Program-made: the position numbers and the translations under genes | Part shown: positions 51,851-61,424 of the stretch, piece after piece | Layout of the letters: every line of letters begins with the position of its first letter | Numbering within the stretch: position 1 is the stretch's first letter | The notes under the pieces: generated by a model | Told to the model about the DNA's origin: nothing | Databases searched by the model: none | Seen by the model: only the letters and a program-made list of their open reading frames with translations | Assembly: GCA_009773515.1 (NCBI GenBank) | Contig: WSXX01000005.1 | Span: 1 to 64,000, forward strand | Source of the DNA: Bacteroidota bacterium | Lineage (GTDB): Bacteria; Bacteroidota; Bacteroidia; Bacteroidales; Lentimicrobiaceae | Length of the DNA: 64,000 nucleotides | Reading direction: 5' to 3'

Positions 51851-52954
51851 ATGTTACCCGAATACATCAAATACCTTTTGTTAAGTGCTTCGATTTTTCT
51901 GGGAGGGAAAACCGAAGAAAATCCGTTGCCTGAACCCTTGTACGCACCGGATTCAACAGCCATCACCCTGATTTTTGCCGGTGACATCATGCAGCACGGT
52001 CCGCAGATTACCGCAGCATGGAATAAAACAGACTCTGCATACAATTATCACCCATGTTTCAGTTATGTGAAACCCATTGTTAGCTCATTCGACTTTGCCA
52101 TTGCCAACCTTGAAGTTACCCTTGCCGGGAAACCTTTTACCGGATACCCGCAATTCAGCGCACCCGACGAACTGGCCGTTGCTGCCCGTGATGCAGGTTT
52201 TGAAATTCTGGTCACAGCCAACAACCACTCCTGCGACCGGGGAAATGCCGGCTTGCTCCGTACAATCGATGTACTCGACAGCCTTGGCATCCACCGCACG
52301 GGAACCTTCCGCGACAGCAACGATCTACTGATGAATCACCCGCTGATACTTTCAAAAAACGACATTACTTTCGCACTTTACAATTACACTTATGGCACCA
52401 ATGGATTGCCGTTTTATGCTCCGGCCATTGTAAATCTGATAGATACAACCCGTATAATCAGCGATATTAAGGCAGCGAAAAGCACAGAAGTTGATTTTGT
52501 GATTGTTTATTTTCACTGGGGAAATGAATATCAGTCGCATGCCTCACCAACTCAGATAAAACTTGCAGAATTGTGCCGCAGATTTGGCGCCGATGTTGTG
52601 ATCGGTTCACATCCGCATGTATTGCAGCCAATGGTTTATAGTCCTCCCTCAGATAGTTTGCCTGGCGGACATCTTGTTGTTTATTCGCTTGGTAATTATG
52701 TTTCAAATCAACGCGACCGCTACCGCGACGGCGGTGCCATGATCAGCTTTACCCTTACGAAAACATGGAATAAAAAAACGGTAATTGACCCGGAGGTTCA
52801 CCTGACGTGGGTTTATACACCTTATGAAAAGGGTGTGAAACAGTATTATATACTTCCGGTCAATCAGTTTGAAAACTACACCTTGATGGATGGCGGATCG
52901 TTATCCAAACTCAGGCAGTTTGCGAAAGATTCGAGGGAGTTGTTTGGGCTATAG
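51851..52954 (+). CDS. CapA family metallophosphatase-fold protein
   Basis: 367 residues. Metal-binding motifs of the CapA/PgsA fold are present: 'LIFAGDIMQHG' (GD), 'LVTANNHSCDRG' (NNH), 'VIVYFHWGNEYQ' (HWG) and 'VIGSHPHVLQPM' (GxHPH). The N terminus has a short hydrophobic stretch but no clear signal peptide. CapA-type proteins take part in poly-gamma-glutamate synthesis or export, yet isolated homologues like this one, with no capBC nearby, have unknown substrates. It is transcribed alone downstream of the LpxR-like gene. Confidence 0.85.
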   Translation: MLPEYIKYLLLSASIFLGGKTEENPLPEPLYAPDSTAITLIFAGDIMQHGPQITAAWNKTDSAYNYHPCFSYVKPIVSSFDFAIANLEVTLAGKPFTGYPQFSAPDELAVAARDAGFEILVTANNHSCDRGNAGLLRTIDVLDSLGIHRTGTFRDSNDLLMNHPLILSKNDITFALYNYTYGTNGLPFYAPAIVNLIDTTRIISDIKAAKSTEVDFVIVYFHWGNEYQSHASPTQIKLAELCRRFGADVVIGSHPHVLQPMVYSPPSDSLPGGHLVVYSLGNYVSNQRDRYRDGGAMISFTLTKTWNKKTVIDPEVHLTWVYTPYEKGVKQYYILPVNQFENYTLMDGGSLSKLRQFAKDSRELFGL

Positions 52955-53024
52955 TTTTCCTGAGTTTGCAATCAAAACAAATTGAGGATAATGCGGAGAT
53001 GACAGCAGATCAAGCGTTTAGACA

Positions 53025-53125
53025 CTTCGACTCCGCTCAGTGTGACATTCGTGTTAGGGGAGCATTGTTTCATTTAATAAACTCATATTCAACCCTGTAC
53101 GATGTCCTCCTGAGCGGAGTCGAAG
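53025..53125. repeat. 16-bp perfect inverted repeat of the dispersed CTTCGACTCCGCTCAG element
   Basis: CTTCGACTCCGCTCAG (53025-53040) and CTGAGCGGAGTCGAAG (53110-53125) are exact reverse complements 69 bp apart. The same motif occurs singly at 51692-51707. The sequence between them includes TGTGACATTCGTG, the end of the GTCAC-type element. Confidence 0.8.
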
Positions 53126-53204
53126 GATAAGACGAACAATCTGTCATTGGTAGCGAAGTAGAAGCACAAAACGATTATTTTAAAACAATCTGTCATTGCC
53201 AAAG

Positions 53205-56042
53205 CTAATTCCCCGCAGCCTTATCCTTTGCCTCCTGAACAATCTTATCTGATTCCTGCCGGGCTTTAGCCATAACATTATCGGCTTGTTTCTGCGCTTC
53301 AGCAACTATATTGTCAGCCTGCTTGTTTCCTTGCTTTCGCGTTTCTTCGGCACCTTTCCTGGCAGCAATTTCAGCGATCATGCCACTCTTTTTGCCCTCT
53401 GCAATCAATTGATCAGCGCGTTTATCCGATTCAGCTTTAACGCTGGCAGCCGATTCTCTGGCTATTCGCATAATTTCATCTGATTGCTTCTGTGCTTCGT
53501 CCAATAACTTTTGTGCACGAAGATTGGCTTCCTCTATGTATTTGCCAGCCTCTTCGCGCACCTTGGCAACCGCCTCTTCCTTTTTCTCCTGAATGGTTTC
53601 GGTAATTTGCTTTTTCATGTCATCTATAACGTTCGAAGCCATACCTTTAAGATCGGTTGAAACTTTCGGATCTCTCACCGTTCCTGTTATAAGCACAGCA
53701 ATCGGCACAACATCACCAACACTGAAATTTGCTCCCTTTTTGTTGGCTTCACTCACCAGATTATTAAGTACATTGTTGGCTGCTCCACCAAACTCACTGC
53801 GGGGAATGGAAAGTTGCATGACATACTCCATGGTTTCATCAAATGAATTCCAACCCGAAATATTGGCTTTGGTCTTGCCAACAGCAGTTTCGAAGGGTTT
53901 CACAAACACCTTTCCATCAATAACTTCAAAGGATAAATTCACCTTTTCAATCACCCACTCTTTCAACTTATCCATCTTCAAAGCATCAGCAATTTTGTTG
54001 AAACTTTTGACATTGCTGAAAGTAAGCATCTGAGATCTGAGATTTCCATCGCCCATGATGGAGCTGAAAACCGGCATCATATTCCCATCCAGATCGGTTT
54101 TCAGGCTGAGTTGTGTACTGATATTCCCTTTTGCCAGACCTGCGATCGGAGCCAGTTTCTGCATGGTGTTGAAAGTCGTGAATGCTTTCTGCACATCCAC
54201 ATCATTAATATCCAACACGAAATCTACAACTGGTTTATCCGGAACTACTGTCGAGTAACTTCCATTGATACCAATGGCTCCATCAAGGGTGTTCATGTTG
54301 ATATTTTCAAGCTTTAGTTTTTGATCCTTAACCAAAAGCCGGCCTTTGACATTCCGGAGGTCCATATTGTCATAAAGCACCTGAGCAAATGTGGCATTCA
54401 TCGCGAAATCAATTCCTTTGGGAATTTCTATAACCGCCATGGAAGAAGTATCCGAAACGCCACTGTTTTCAGACGTTTCAGGCATGAAGTCGTTAACATT
54501 AAAATAAGTTGAACTCAGCTCCATTGTACCTTTCAGATCGCCTTTACTGAAAAAGTAAGCCATCGGATTATCCAGATTACCGCTGGCCGAAAGGTCGTTT
54601 TTCCCGATCTTAGCTTTTAAAACAGGCACGGCTGCCAGCGCAGGAGAAAGATTCAGTTGAGCTTCGCTAACCGTTAGTCCTTCGGGTAAAGAGGATGTTT
54701 TATAAACAACATTTGTTGCGATTATTCTACCTTCTGCAGCAAACTGATCATATTGTTTCTGATCAACGGCCGATAATTTTCCTTTGGCCATAATATCGGC
54801 ATCAAGCAACCCTGAAATCTGGTCACCTTCTTCAAGCGGGTAAAACTTTCCAACATCAGCCAGGTTAATTTTGCCTGTGATTTTGGTATCAATAAACGGA
54901 TCACTCACCGGCGTACTGACATACAACCTGACATCCACCGGGTTTTTCGCCATCTCAAAATGCAGTTGTTTAACATCAATAATGGTAGCATCCGGATCGC
55001 CGGAAGCATTGGAAACAGCGGCATTCATAGAAATATTTTCAACAGACTCCGGCAGATCAGGATATTTAAACATTGCATCAGCGATTAAAATATCAAGTCC
55101 GAATCCAGGCATGGAATTGTCGCTGTAAAGCCCTTTCACAAAGCCCTTGAACGAAAGACTCCCTTTGGCTTGTACCGATTCAAAATCCTTTGCATAAACA
55201 GCCGGAATCATAGAAAGGAAGCTTTTGAAATCATTTTTTATGGCTTCAAACTTTATATCCATATCGTAACCCTGCTCAGGCATGGCAAAAAAGCCTGAAG
55301 CAAGCAGATCGAGTTCGTTGATTTTCAGCACAGCATCAGGAAATGTAAATTTCCAGGCAATCAGGTCAGCCCCGATTTTTGATGTCAGATTGCCGGTTGC
55401 TTTGTTAAGATAGCGAATCCCCTCATAATCGGCAGTTAATTCACCTATTGAAGTCTCTGTTATAAGATCGGTGTAATCGGCTGTTAAATCACCGCTCAAC
55501 TCATGATTCACCTGTCTGGCAACGACAAGGGTATTGAGACTGGCATCGTCATAAATGATGGTTCCGTTTTTGATGAGAAGACTCCGCAGCGCAGCGCGGA
55601 AAGGTGTTTCAGTTTCTTCTGCTGCGACAGTCACTGTATCGGTGGAGGCTTTAACAATATCCCAATTGTAACGACCATCAGCCAGCACTTTGAACTTAAA
55701 GGCAGGATCATCCATTCTCACCGATTTAATTTCATACTGATCACCGCTGAAAACGCTCATCAGATTTAAAGTTAGCTGTAGTTTTGGAATATGTGCCAGT
55801 GTATCCATCTCAAAATCACCAATTCCCACAAGCGAGAGTTGCTTCATCCTGACAGAGAAATCCGGGAAGCTCCGGATAAGCGAAAGACTGACACCTTCAA
55901 AATTGAGACGGGCATTCAGGCTTTTGTTGGCTTCAGTTTTTACGGCTTCGATAATCCGTCCTTTAAATACAAACGGCAGGACGATAATGGCTAAAAGCAA
56001 CACCACCAATACAATGGCTGAAATTTTGACAGTTTTTTTCAT
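53205..56042 (-). CDS. AsmA family envelope protein with long coiled-coil tail
   Basis: 945 residues. One N-terminal membrane helix ('ISAIVLVVLLLAIIVLPFVF', about 7-26) is followed by the AsmA N-terminal region ('LNARLNFEGVSLSLIRSFPD', 'FSVRMKQLSLVG') and a very long beta-rich domain of the bridge-like lipid-transfer type. The AsmA C-terminal domain lies at about 560-800 ('YDNMDLRNVKGRLLVKDQKL'). The last ~130 residues are an Ala/Lys/Glu/Gln-rich coiled coil with repeated 'A(E/R)-K-QADN' units ('ADNIVAEAQKQADNVMAKAR'). AsmA-like proteins move phospholipids between inner and outer membranes. The coiled-coil tail is not part of classical AsmA. It is a single gene. Confidence 0.85.
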   Translation of the reverse strand: MKKTVKISAIVLVVLLLAIIVLPFVFKGRIIEAVKTEANKSLNARLNFEGVSLSLIRSFPDFSVRMKQLSLVGIGDFEMDTLAHIPKLQLTLNLMSVFSGDQYEIKSVRMDDPAFKFKVLADGRYNWDIVKASTDTVTVAAEETETPFRAALRSLLIKNGTIIYDDASLNTLVVARQVNHELSGDLTADYTDLITETSIGELTADYEGIRYLNKATGNLTSKIGADLIAWKFTFPDAVLKINELDLLASGFFAMPEQGYDMDIKFEAIKNDFKSFLSMIPAVYAKDFESVQAKGSLSFKGFVKGLYSDNSMPGFGLDILIADAMFKYPDLPESVENISMNAAVSNASGDPDATIIDVKQLHFEMAKNPVDVRLYVSTPVSDPFIDTKITGKINLADVGKFYPLEEGDQISGLLDADIMAKGKLSAVDQKQYDQFAAEGRIIATNVVYKTSSLPEGLTVSEAQLNLSPALAAVPVLKAKIGKNDLSASGNLDNPMAYFFSKGDLKGTMELSSTYFNVNDFMPETSENSGVSDTSSMAVIEIPKGIDFAMNATFAQVLYDNMDLRNVKGRLLVKDQKLKLENINMNTLDGAIGINGSYSTVVPDKPVVDFVLDINDVDVQKAFTTFNTMQKLAPIAGLAKGNISTQLSLKTDLDGNMMPVFSSIMGDGNLRSQMLTFSNVKSFNKIADALKMDKLKEWVIEKVNLSFEVIDGKVFVKPFETAVGKTKANISGWNSFDETMEYVMQLSIPRSEFGGAANNVLNNLVSEANKKGANFSVGDVVPIAVLITGTVRDPKVSTDLKGMASNVIDDMKKQITETIQEKKEEAVAKVREEAGKYIEEANLRAQKLLDEAQKQSDEIMRIARESAASVKAESDKRADQLIAEGKKSGMIAEIAARKGAEETRKQGNKQADNIVAEAQKQADNVMAKARQESDKIVQEAKDKAAGN

Positions 56043-56216
56043 AATCTTGATTTTATTCAGAAATTCGAGATGAAAGATATGCAGAAATTGGCGTCCTCAA
56101 AGGCTTGTTTTTTATAAATAACAGCGGTAAATGTGAAAAGTTGTTAATTAAAGAGGTTAAAATGAACAGATGATCTGATTCGGTCAAACTCAATTTTCAT
56201 CTACCAGATTACCATG

Positions 56217-56246
56217 CAAAAAAAAACCGCCGGTATGTCCGGCGGT
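56217..56246 (-). terminator. Rho-independent terminator of the DUF349 gene
   Basis: On the minus strand ACCGCCGG and CCGGCGGT pair around a 5-base loop (56226-56233 with 56239-56246) and run into nine T residues, about 10 bases past the stop at 56256. A clean intrinsic terminator. Confidence 0.9.
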
Positions 56247-56255
56247 CTGAATTTG

Positions 56256-58625
56256 TTATTGATTGGTTTCGCGAAGCATCTTCAGTTTTGCTTCAAGCAG
56301 CTGAAGTTCTTCTTTCGCCTTATCAATTTTCTTTTCAAATTCCTGTTTCAGCAGGTTGGCAGTTTTTGATTTTGCAAAAAAGCCGATGTTGTTTTCCCAG
56401 GTTTTAATTTCATCCTGCAATTGCTGGATTTTACCCTGAACAAAGTTGCGTTCTTTACTGATCACTCTGCCTGCATCCGGTGAATCTTTGGCCATCTTGT
56501 CAACGCGGCTGCGATAATTTGAGGCTCCCATCGAAATGCTTTCCATTTTCAGCTTTTCGAAGTGCTTGTTGATGATTGCCCTGAAATCAGCTTGCAGTTT
56601 TTCTTTTTCCTTGATGGGAACGTGACCGATCTCCATCCATTGACGCTGCATGTCTTTAAGCGCTTCCACAGCTTCATTACGGTTTTCACCTACTTCAAAT
56701 GCTTTGGCTTTTTCGATCAGTTCAAGTTTGAGTTTCATATTTTCACCTTCGTGACCCGAAACGTTCTTGAAATATTCATTTTTTGATGCAAAGAACTCAT
56801 CGCAGGCAGCTCTGAATCGTTTCCAGATTTTATCGCTTTGTTTGCGTGGCACCGGGCCGATATTTTTCCACTCGTTCTGCATATTGATCAGTTCGCGGGT
56901 GGTGTTTCGCCAATCATTGCTGGCGCGTAATGCTTCAGCCTGAACACACAAATCGAGTTTCAGGTTGTAATTGTGCATCTGCTGATCTTTCAGCTTGTTG
57001 TAGAATTCTTTTTTTGCATTGAAGAAAACATCAAGCGAATTTTTGAAGCGTGCCCATATTTCGTTGTTCTGCTTTTTGGGAGCAGGACCGAGGGATTTCC
57101 ATATCTGGAGTAGTTCGGTTACCTGATTTGTAGCATCCTGATATGCTTTAATTGAGTCATATTCAGTGGCAATTATCTGTTCAGCTTTTTCGCAAAGTAT
57201 GGTTTTGGCTGCAAGATTTTGCTCAAGGCCTTCCTGCATTTCGTTGTAATACTCGCGGCGGCGCTCGTTGATTTTTTCAGTTGCACTGCGGAATCTGTCC
57301 CAAAGTTCATCTTTTTTATCCTGAGGAACCGGACCAATCTCTTTCCACTCTTCGTGATATTGCTGCAGATTCTTGAAAGACTTTATAATGGAAGTTTCAA
57401 GCAACAACTCTTCTGCTTTACCACAGAGTTGCATTTTGGCTTCAAGGTTCTTCTTAAGATCGAGGTCTTTAAGCTCTTTATTTATTTTTACCTTATCGAA
57501 GAATTTCTCAACCAGAAAATGATAGTTCTGCCAAAGCGTATTTACCTCAGTTTTCGGAACCATTCCAATGGATTTCCAGCTATCCTGAAGTATCTTAAAC
57601 TCGTCGTAAGTTTTTTTGAGGGTTTCTTCTGAACTGATGAGCGCCTTTAATTCTTCCAGAATTTTGGTCTTGGCTTCGAGATTCCGGGTTTTTACTTTTT
57701 CCTGTTCCTCGTTGAATCTGAATTTATTGTGCTTATAAATCTGGAATGCAGCTTTAAATTTTTCCTCAACTTCATCATCAGGAATTACCGGAGTTTCTGT
57801 TTTCTCAGGAGCTTCAGTATTCTCAGGTGTTTCAGTACCTTCAACCTCTGCTTCGGGCTCTCCGGCAGACGCTGCAAGTTTCTGATATGCTTCGTGTTTA
57901 AATTCTTTGTTAAGTTTCAGAAATGCAACCTTAATTCTGGCAACATCTCCTTTAATCTTAACCACATCATCCTCTTTAACCAATTCTTCAAGCCTTGCAA
58001 CCAGCTCTTCGCGGGTCATTCCTTCAAAGTCTGAAAGGTTTTCTTCCTCTGCCTCTTCTTCCTGATCATCAGACTCATCGTCATCGCTGCTTTCGCTGAT
58101 TGAATCAGAATGGTCTTCCAATGAAACTTCAGTACTTTCAACTTCAGCCGATACCTCAGCCTCTGTCTGTTCAACTGTTTCAACGGTTTCGGTGCTTTCG
58201 GCAGTAACTTCTGCTGCAGGCTCTGCAATTTCCGTCTCCTCCACAGGAAGAGATTCTTCTGTTTCAACCTCTGCGGCTACTGCTTCTTCTGCAACATCAG
58301 CGGCTTCAGCAATTACTTCAGGTTCCTCAATTATTTCAGGAACTTCAGGCAGCTCAGCTTCTTCAATTTCAGGAATAGTAACTACTTCCGGTTCCTCAAT
58401 AACTTCAGGAACTTCGGGGAGCTCAGCTTCTTCAATTTCAGGAATAATCTCCTGAGATGGCTCTTCTGAAACAGGGTTCTCAGTTGAAGGTTCTTCGGCA
58501 ACAGCCTCTGGCTCTGCAGAAATGTTTGAATTGGTTTCGGCCATCTCTTCAGATGGAACGGAATTCTGCTCCTGAGTTGAATTAATTTCTTCAGGCGTCA
58601 GATCGGATTGTGGTTTGGTTTCCAT
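56256..58625 (-). CDS. DUF349 repeat protein with acidic N-terminal domain
   Basis: 789 residues from the ATG at 58623-58625 ('METKPQSDLTPEEINSTQEQ'); an upstream in-frame start adds 16 unlikely residues. The first ~230 residues are extremely acidic (Glu, Val, Pro) and include a 23-residue tandem repeat with 'IEEAELPEVPE'. Then come five or six DUF349 helical repeats with the hallmark 'W..IGPVP': 'SWKSIGMVPKTE', 'EWKEIGPVPQDK', 'IWKSLGPAPKKQ', 'EWKNIGPVPRKQ' and 'QWMEIGHVPIKE'. A C-terminal coiled coil follows. DUF349 proteins are near-universal in Bacteroidota and of unknown function. Single gene with a strong terminator. Confidence 0.9.
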   Translation of the reverse strand: METKPQSDLTPEEINSTQEQNSVPSEEMAETNSNISAEPEAVAEEPSTENPVSEEPSQEIIPEIEEAELPEVPEVIEEPEVVTIPEIEEAELPEVPEIIEEPEVIAEAADVAEEAVAAEVETEESLPVEETEIAEPAAEVTAESTETVETVEQTEAEVSAEVESTEVSLEDHSDSISESSDDDESDDQEEEAEEENLSDFEGMTREELVARLEELVKEDDVVKIKGDVARIKVAFLKLNKEFKHEAYQKLAASAGEPEAEVEGTETPENTEAPEKTETPVIPDDEVEEKFKAAFQIYKHNKFRFNEEQEKVKTRNLEAKTKILEELKALISSEETLKKTYDEFKILQDSWKSIGMVPKTEVNTLWQNYHFLVEKFFDKVKINKELKDLDLKKNLEAKMQLCGKAEELLLETSIIKSFKNLQQYHEEWKEIGPVPQDKKDELWDRFRSATEKINERRREYYNEMQEGLEQNLAAKTILCEKAEQIIATEYDSIKAYQDATNQVTELLQIWKSLGPAPKKQNNEIWARFKNSLDVFFNAKKEFYNKLKDQQMHNYNLKLDLCVQAEALRASNDWRNTTRELINMQNEWKNIGPVPRKQSDKIWKRFRAACDEFFASKNEYFKNVSGHEGENMKLKLELIEKAKAFEVGENRNEAVEALKDMQRQWMEIGHVPIKEKEKLQADFRAIINKHFEKLKMESISMGASNYRSRVDKMAKDSPDAGRVISKERNFVQGKIQQLQDEIKTWENNIGFFAKSKTANLLKQEFEKKIDKAKEELQLLEAKLKMLRETNQ
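58315..58452. repeat. 69-bp in-frame tandem duplication in the DUF349 gene
   Basis: Two copies start at 58315 and 58384 (ACTTCAGGTTCCTCAATTAT and ACTTCCGGTTCCTCAATAAC), differing at a few, partly synonymous, positions. Each encodes 23 residues of the acidic linker. Confidence 0.8.
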
Positions 58626-58996
58626 GAAGGATTCAAATGAATGATTAATACTGTTTAAAACTACGCATTCCAACTGAAGCCGACAACAATGAAGCTTTTC
58701 GGAAAACTTTCTGATAAAGAAGGTTGGAGGGAAAAGTCACAGAAGGTGGAAGTCAGTGGCAGGATTTTTAACTGGATATTTTTCAGTTGTTTGGGTTCTC
58801 AATTTTAAATTGGATTGCAAAAATAATAATTATTGTTTGTAATTTCAGGTAATCTGTCAATTCATTTGTGTTAATAATTGGCCAATATGACTTCCTGATC
58901 CGTTAACAACTCAATATCAACCCTATACGATTGTTTACACCAGCATTGCATCACATAGTAATTCTGTTAAAAAACCTGATTATTCAGAAATCAGCG
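58626..58996. other. 371-bp intergenic region upstream of the DUF349 gene
   Basis: No gene or clear repeat. On the minus strand TATTTTTG (plus-strand CAAAAATA at 58818-58825) fits a -7 box about 190 bp before the DUF349 start, with no matching -33 element. Confidence 0.35.
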
Positions 58997-61324
58997 TCAG
59001 AAAGGCCGTTTATTGAAGATAAGGTATCCAAATTTCAGAAAGAATGAATATGGGTTATCTTCTCCGTAAAAGTAATTAAGATTAAGGCTAACAGGTCCGA
59101 TAGGAGAATGGTAAACCAATGCTGTTGAACCCATTCCATAGAAATATATGTCGTTAGCCCGCAGCGCTCTACGGGTAAGGTAATCCTGTTGTATGGCGTT
59201 TAGCGGGAGAAAAACATGAGCCTCCAGTCTGAAATCTATATTTTTATGCAGCTCAATTACATTTTTTGATCCCACTGCAACAAATCGGTTAGCCCTGAAC
59301 TGAGGCATAAAACGTACAATTGCCTCAGGAAAAGGTTGATATGCTTTTGCTGCTAGTATACTTGAAGTGTAGTTTGAAAAATACTCCTGAGATGAAAAAA
59401 ATGCCTGAGCGAAAACGCCGAAACTAACCGGTGAAATACGTTTAAAATAATTCTCGTATGTCACATTCACCTGAACCCAGGTGTGATCATTTATCAGGCT
59501 GGTCTTAAATGGAGCCGTGCTTCCGGGTGTAAAAATCTCACGGCCGGTAACCAACCTCGATTCTGCACTTAGCCGGACTCCACGACTGGCATATTCTTTT
59601 CGGTTTAATGAATTAATCTCAAGGCTGATTCCGGGAGAAAAGAAATTAAATCCGGTTCTGTCGAGTGTATCAATTCTGGTGTAATAATTTGTTTGAAAAT
59701 AGTCGTCGCGGTTTCTGCCAATTACCATATCTATAGAAATGATTCCATTATTTTTCATTGGCAAACCGCCCGATAGAGTGAAAAAACGCTCTCTTTCAAC
59801 CAGAAAAAACGGATCTTCATCTTCAAAGAAATAGGTATTGGTTTTGAAGTAGTTAAATTTATTGAAGGTAAAACGGGCTTTAAGAAAAAATGGTTTACTT
59901 CCCGGAATGTCCATACGGCCTTCAATCATTGAAGAATTGTAAAACCTGCCGAAATAAGCATTTATATTGGCCTGCCAGGCAAACCGTGTCCAGTAATTAT
60001 ACTGAAGCTTTAGAAACAATTCGTTTACCGAACTGGAGGTAACTGCTCCACCGATGCCGGTTACCAGCTGATTTTCACGCTGAATATCAAGAATCAGATC
60101 AAAAAGTCCGGTGGCAGTATCATAGCGCATCTGCGGGTATATGTGTTCAATCTTATCTTCTGCAATAAGCTTGAAATATTCGGGCTTAATCAAAGCCAGC
60201 GGAGTTCCGGCATTACCCGGATCATCATTTACGTAAGATTGCAATGGTGTTCGCGTTTTAACACCCAGTAGCCGGTTTACATATTCATACTGCCCGCTTT
60301 TCAGACCGGTAATCTCCAGATCTCCAACCAGTAATGGCGGTTTGCTGCTAACGTATTCTTCACGTTTTTCCCGGATTTGTTCCTGGCTTACATTATCAAC
60401 CACAAACTCCCTTATATAAGGCAATGATCTTAATGCCATTACATATCCTGAATCAATAAAAGCAGATGTATTGCTGAAGTCAATCACATTTACCTCGCGC
60501 AGATTTGGCCGTATGATCACGCCGTTTTCACAATGCACTGCGTACTCTTGCTTTTGCATGAGCATATTCTGCAGCTGAGAAACAATATTATCATCTTCAG
60601 GTTCCTGATAATTGGCGGCCACCTGGCTTCCGATGATGATGTCCGGAAAGAAATCATCATACATCACATCTGTCGGGAAATTGTTATACATCCCTCCGTC
60701 GAAAAGCAATTTACCATCTATACGAATCGGCCGGAAAAAGAACGGGAAAGTCATTGAAGCTCTGATTGCACTGCCCAGATCGCCTTTGCGAAGCACTATC
60801 GCTTCTCCACGTGAAATATCAGAGGCCATGCAACGAAACGGAACCATGAGACTGTCAAAATTATAACTGGCAGCGGCACCGGCACTGGCGAAGATTTCGA
60901 GAAATGCAAAATCCATCAGAATCGGAGAAACAATATTTGTGGGGAAAAACGGTGTAAATACCGAATCAATTCTAAACTTAAACTCTGCCCATGAGGCGTC
61001 CGGCATCGGTTTCTTGAATAAATAGCTGTACTTTGCATCCACATCTCCCGAAACCCATCCTGCAAATTCCTCAGACCTGACGATTTCCTCCATCTCATCG
61101 GGTGAATAACCCGTGGCATATAAAGCCCCGATTATTGCACCCATTGAGGTGCCTGTTATATAGTCAATAGGAATGCCATTTTCTTCAAGCGCCCTGATAA
61201 CCCCGATATGAGCTACTCCTTTCGCTCCTCCGCCACTCAGCACCAGCCCGACCTTCTGGGCTTTAAGTATACCCGAAGAAATAAAAATCAAGAAAAAAGC
61301 TAGCAGTGCAAACCGGATTTTCAT
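58997..61324 (-). CDS. Patatin-like phospholipase fused to outer-membrane barrel
   Basis: 775 residues from the ATG at 61322-61324 ('MKIRFALLAFFLIFISSG', signal peptide); an upstream in-frame start would spoil the signal. The patatin domain (about 25-230) has the oxyanion hole 'LSGGGAKGVAHIG', nucleophile 'YITGTSMGAIIGALYATGY' (GTSMG) and the Asp of 'LLFDGGMYNNFP'. A POTRA-like segment follows at about 305-400 ('LLVGDLEITGLKSGQYEYV'), then a ~380-residue C-terminal beta-barrel related to BamA/TamA. This is the plan of PlpD-like type V secreted or surface phospholipases. It probably hydrolyses phospholipids at the outer membrane. Confidence 0.88.
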   Translation of the reverse strand: MKIRFALLAFFLIFISSGILKAQKVGLVLSGGGAKGVAHIGVIRALEENGIPIDYITGTSMGAIIGALYATGYSPDEMEEIVRSEEFAGWVSGDVDAKYSYLFKKPMPDASWAEFKFRIDSVFTPFFPTNIVSPILMDFAFLEIFASAGAAASYNFDSLMVPFRCMASDISRGEAIVLRKGDLGSAIRASMTFPFFFRPIRIDGKLLFDGGMYNNFPTDVMYDDFFPDIIIGSQVAANYQEPEDDNIVSQLQNMLMQKQEYAVHCENGVIIRPNLREVNVIDFSNTSAFIDSGYVMALRSLPYIREFVVDNVSQEQIREKREEYVSSKPPLLVGDLEITGLKSGQYEYVNRLLGVKTRTPLQSYVNDDPGNAGTPLALIKPEYFKLIAEDKIEHIYPQMRYDTATGLFDLILDIQRENQLVTGIGGAVTSSSVNELFLKLQYNYWTRFAWQANINAYFGRFYNSSMIEGRMDIPGSKPFFLKARFTFNKFNYFKTNTYFFEDEDPFFLVERERFFTLSGGLPMKNNGIISIDMVIGRNRDDYFQTNYYTRIDTLDRTGFNFFSPGISLEINSLNRKEYASRGVRLSAESRLVTGREIFTPGSTAPFKTSLINDHTWVQVNVTYENYFKRISPVSFGVFAQAFFSSQEYFSNYTSSILAAKAYQPFPEAIVRFMPQFRANRFVAVGSKNVIELHKNIDFRLEAHVFLPLNAIQQDYLTRRALRANDIYFYGMGSTALVYHSPIGPVSLNLNYFYGEDNPYSFFLKFGYLIFNKRPF

Positions 61325-61424
61325 ACTTAAAAGGAATAACAAGCAACGAATTGTATATTATACAAAAGTAAAGCTGCGGATATTCACTTTAACGAATCCC
61401 GCAGCTTATTGTTATAAATTTATG

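Noticed and set aside
58192-58455. Serine-rich plus-strand frame opposite the DUF349 acidic region
   Set aside because: It is the shadow of the Glu-rich minus-strand codons; low complexity with no independent evidence.
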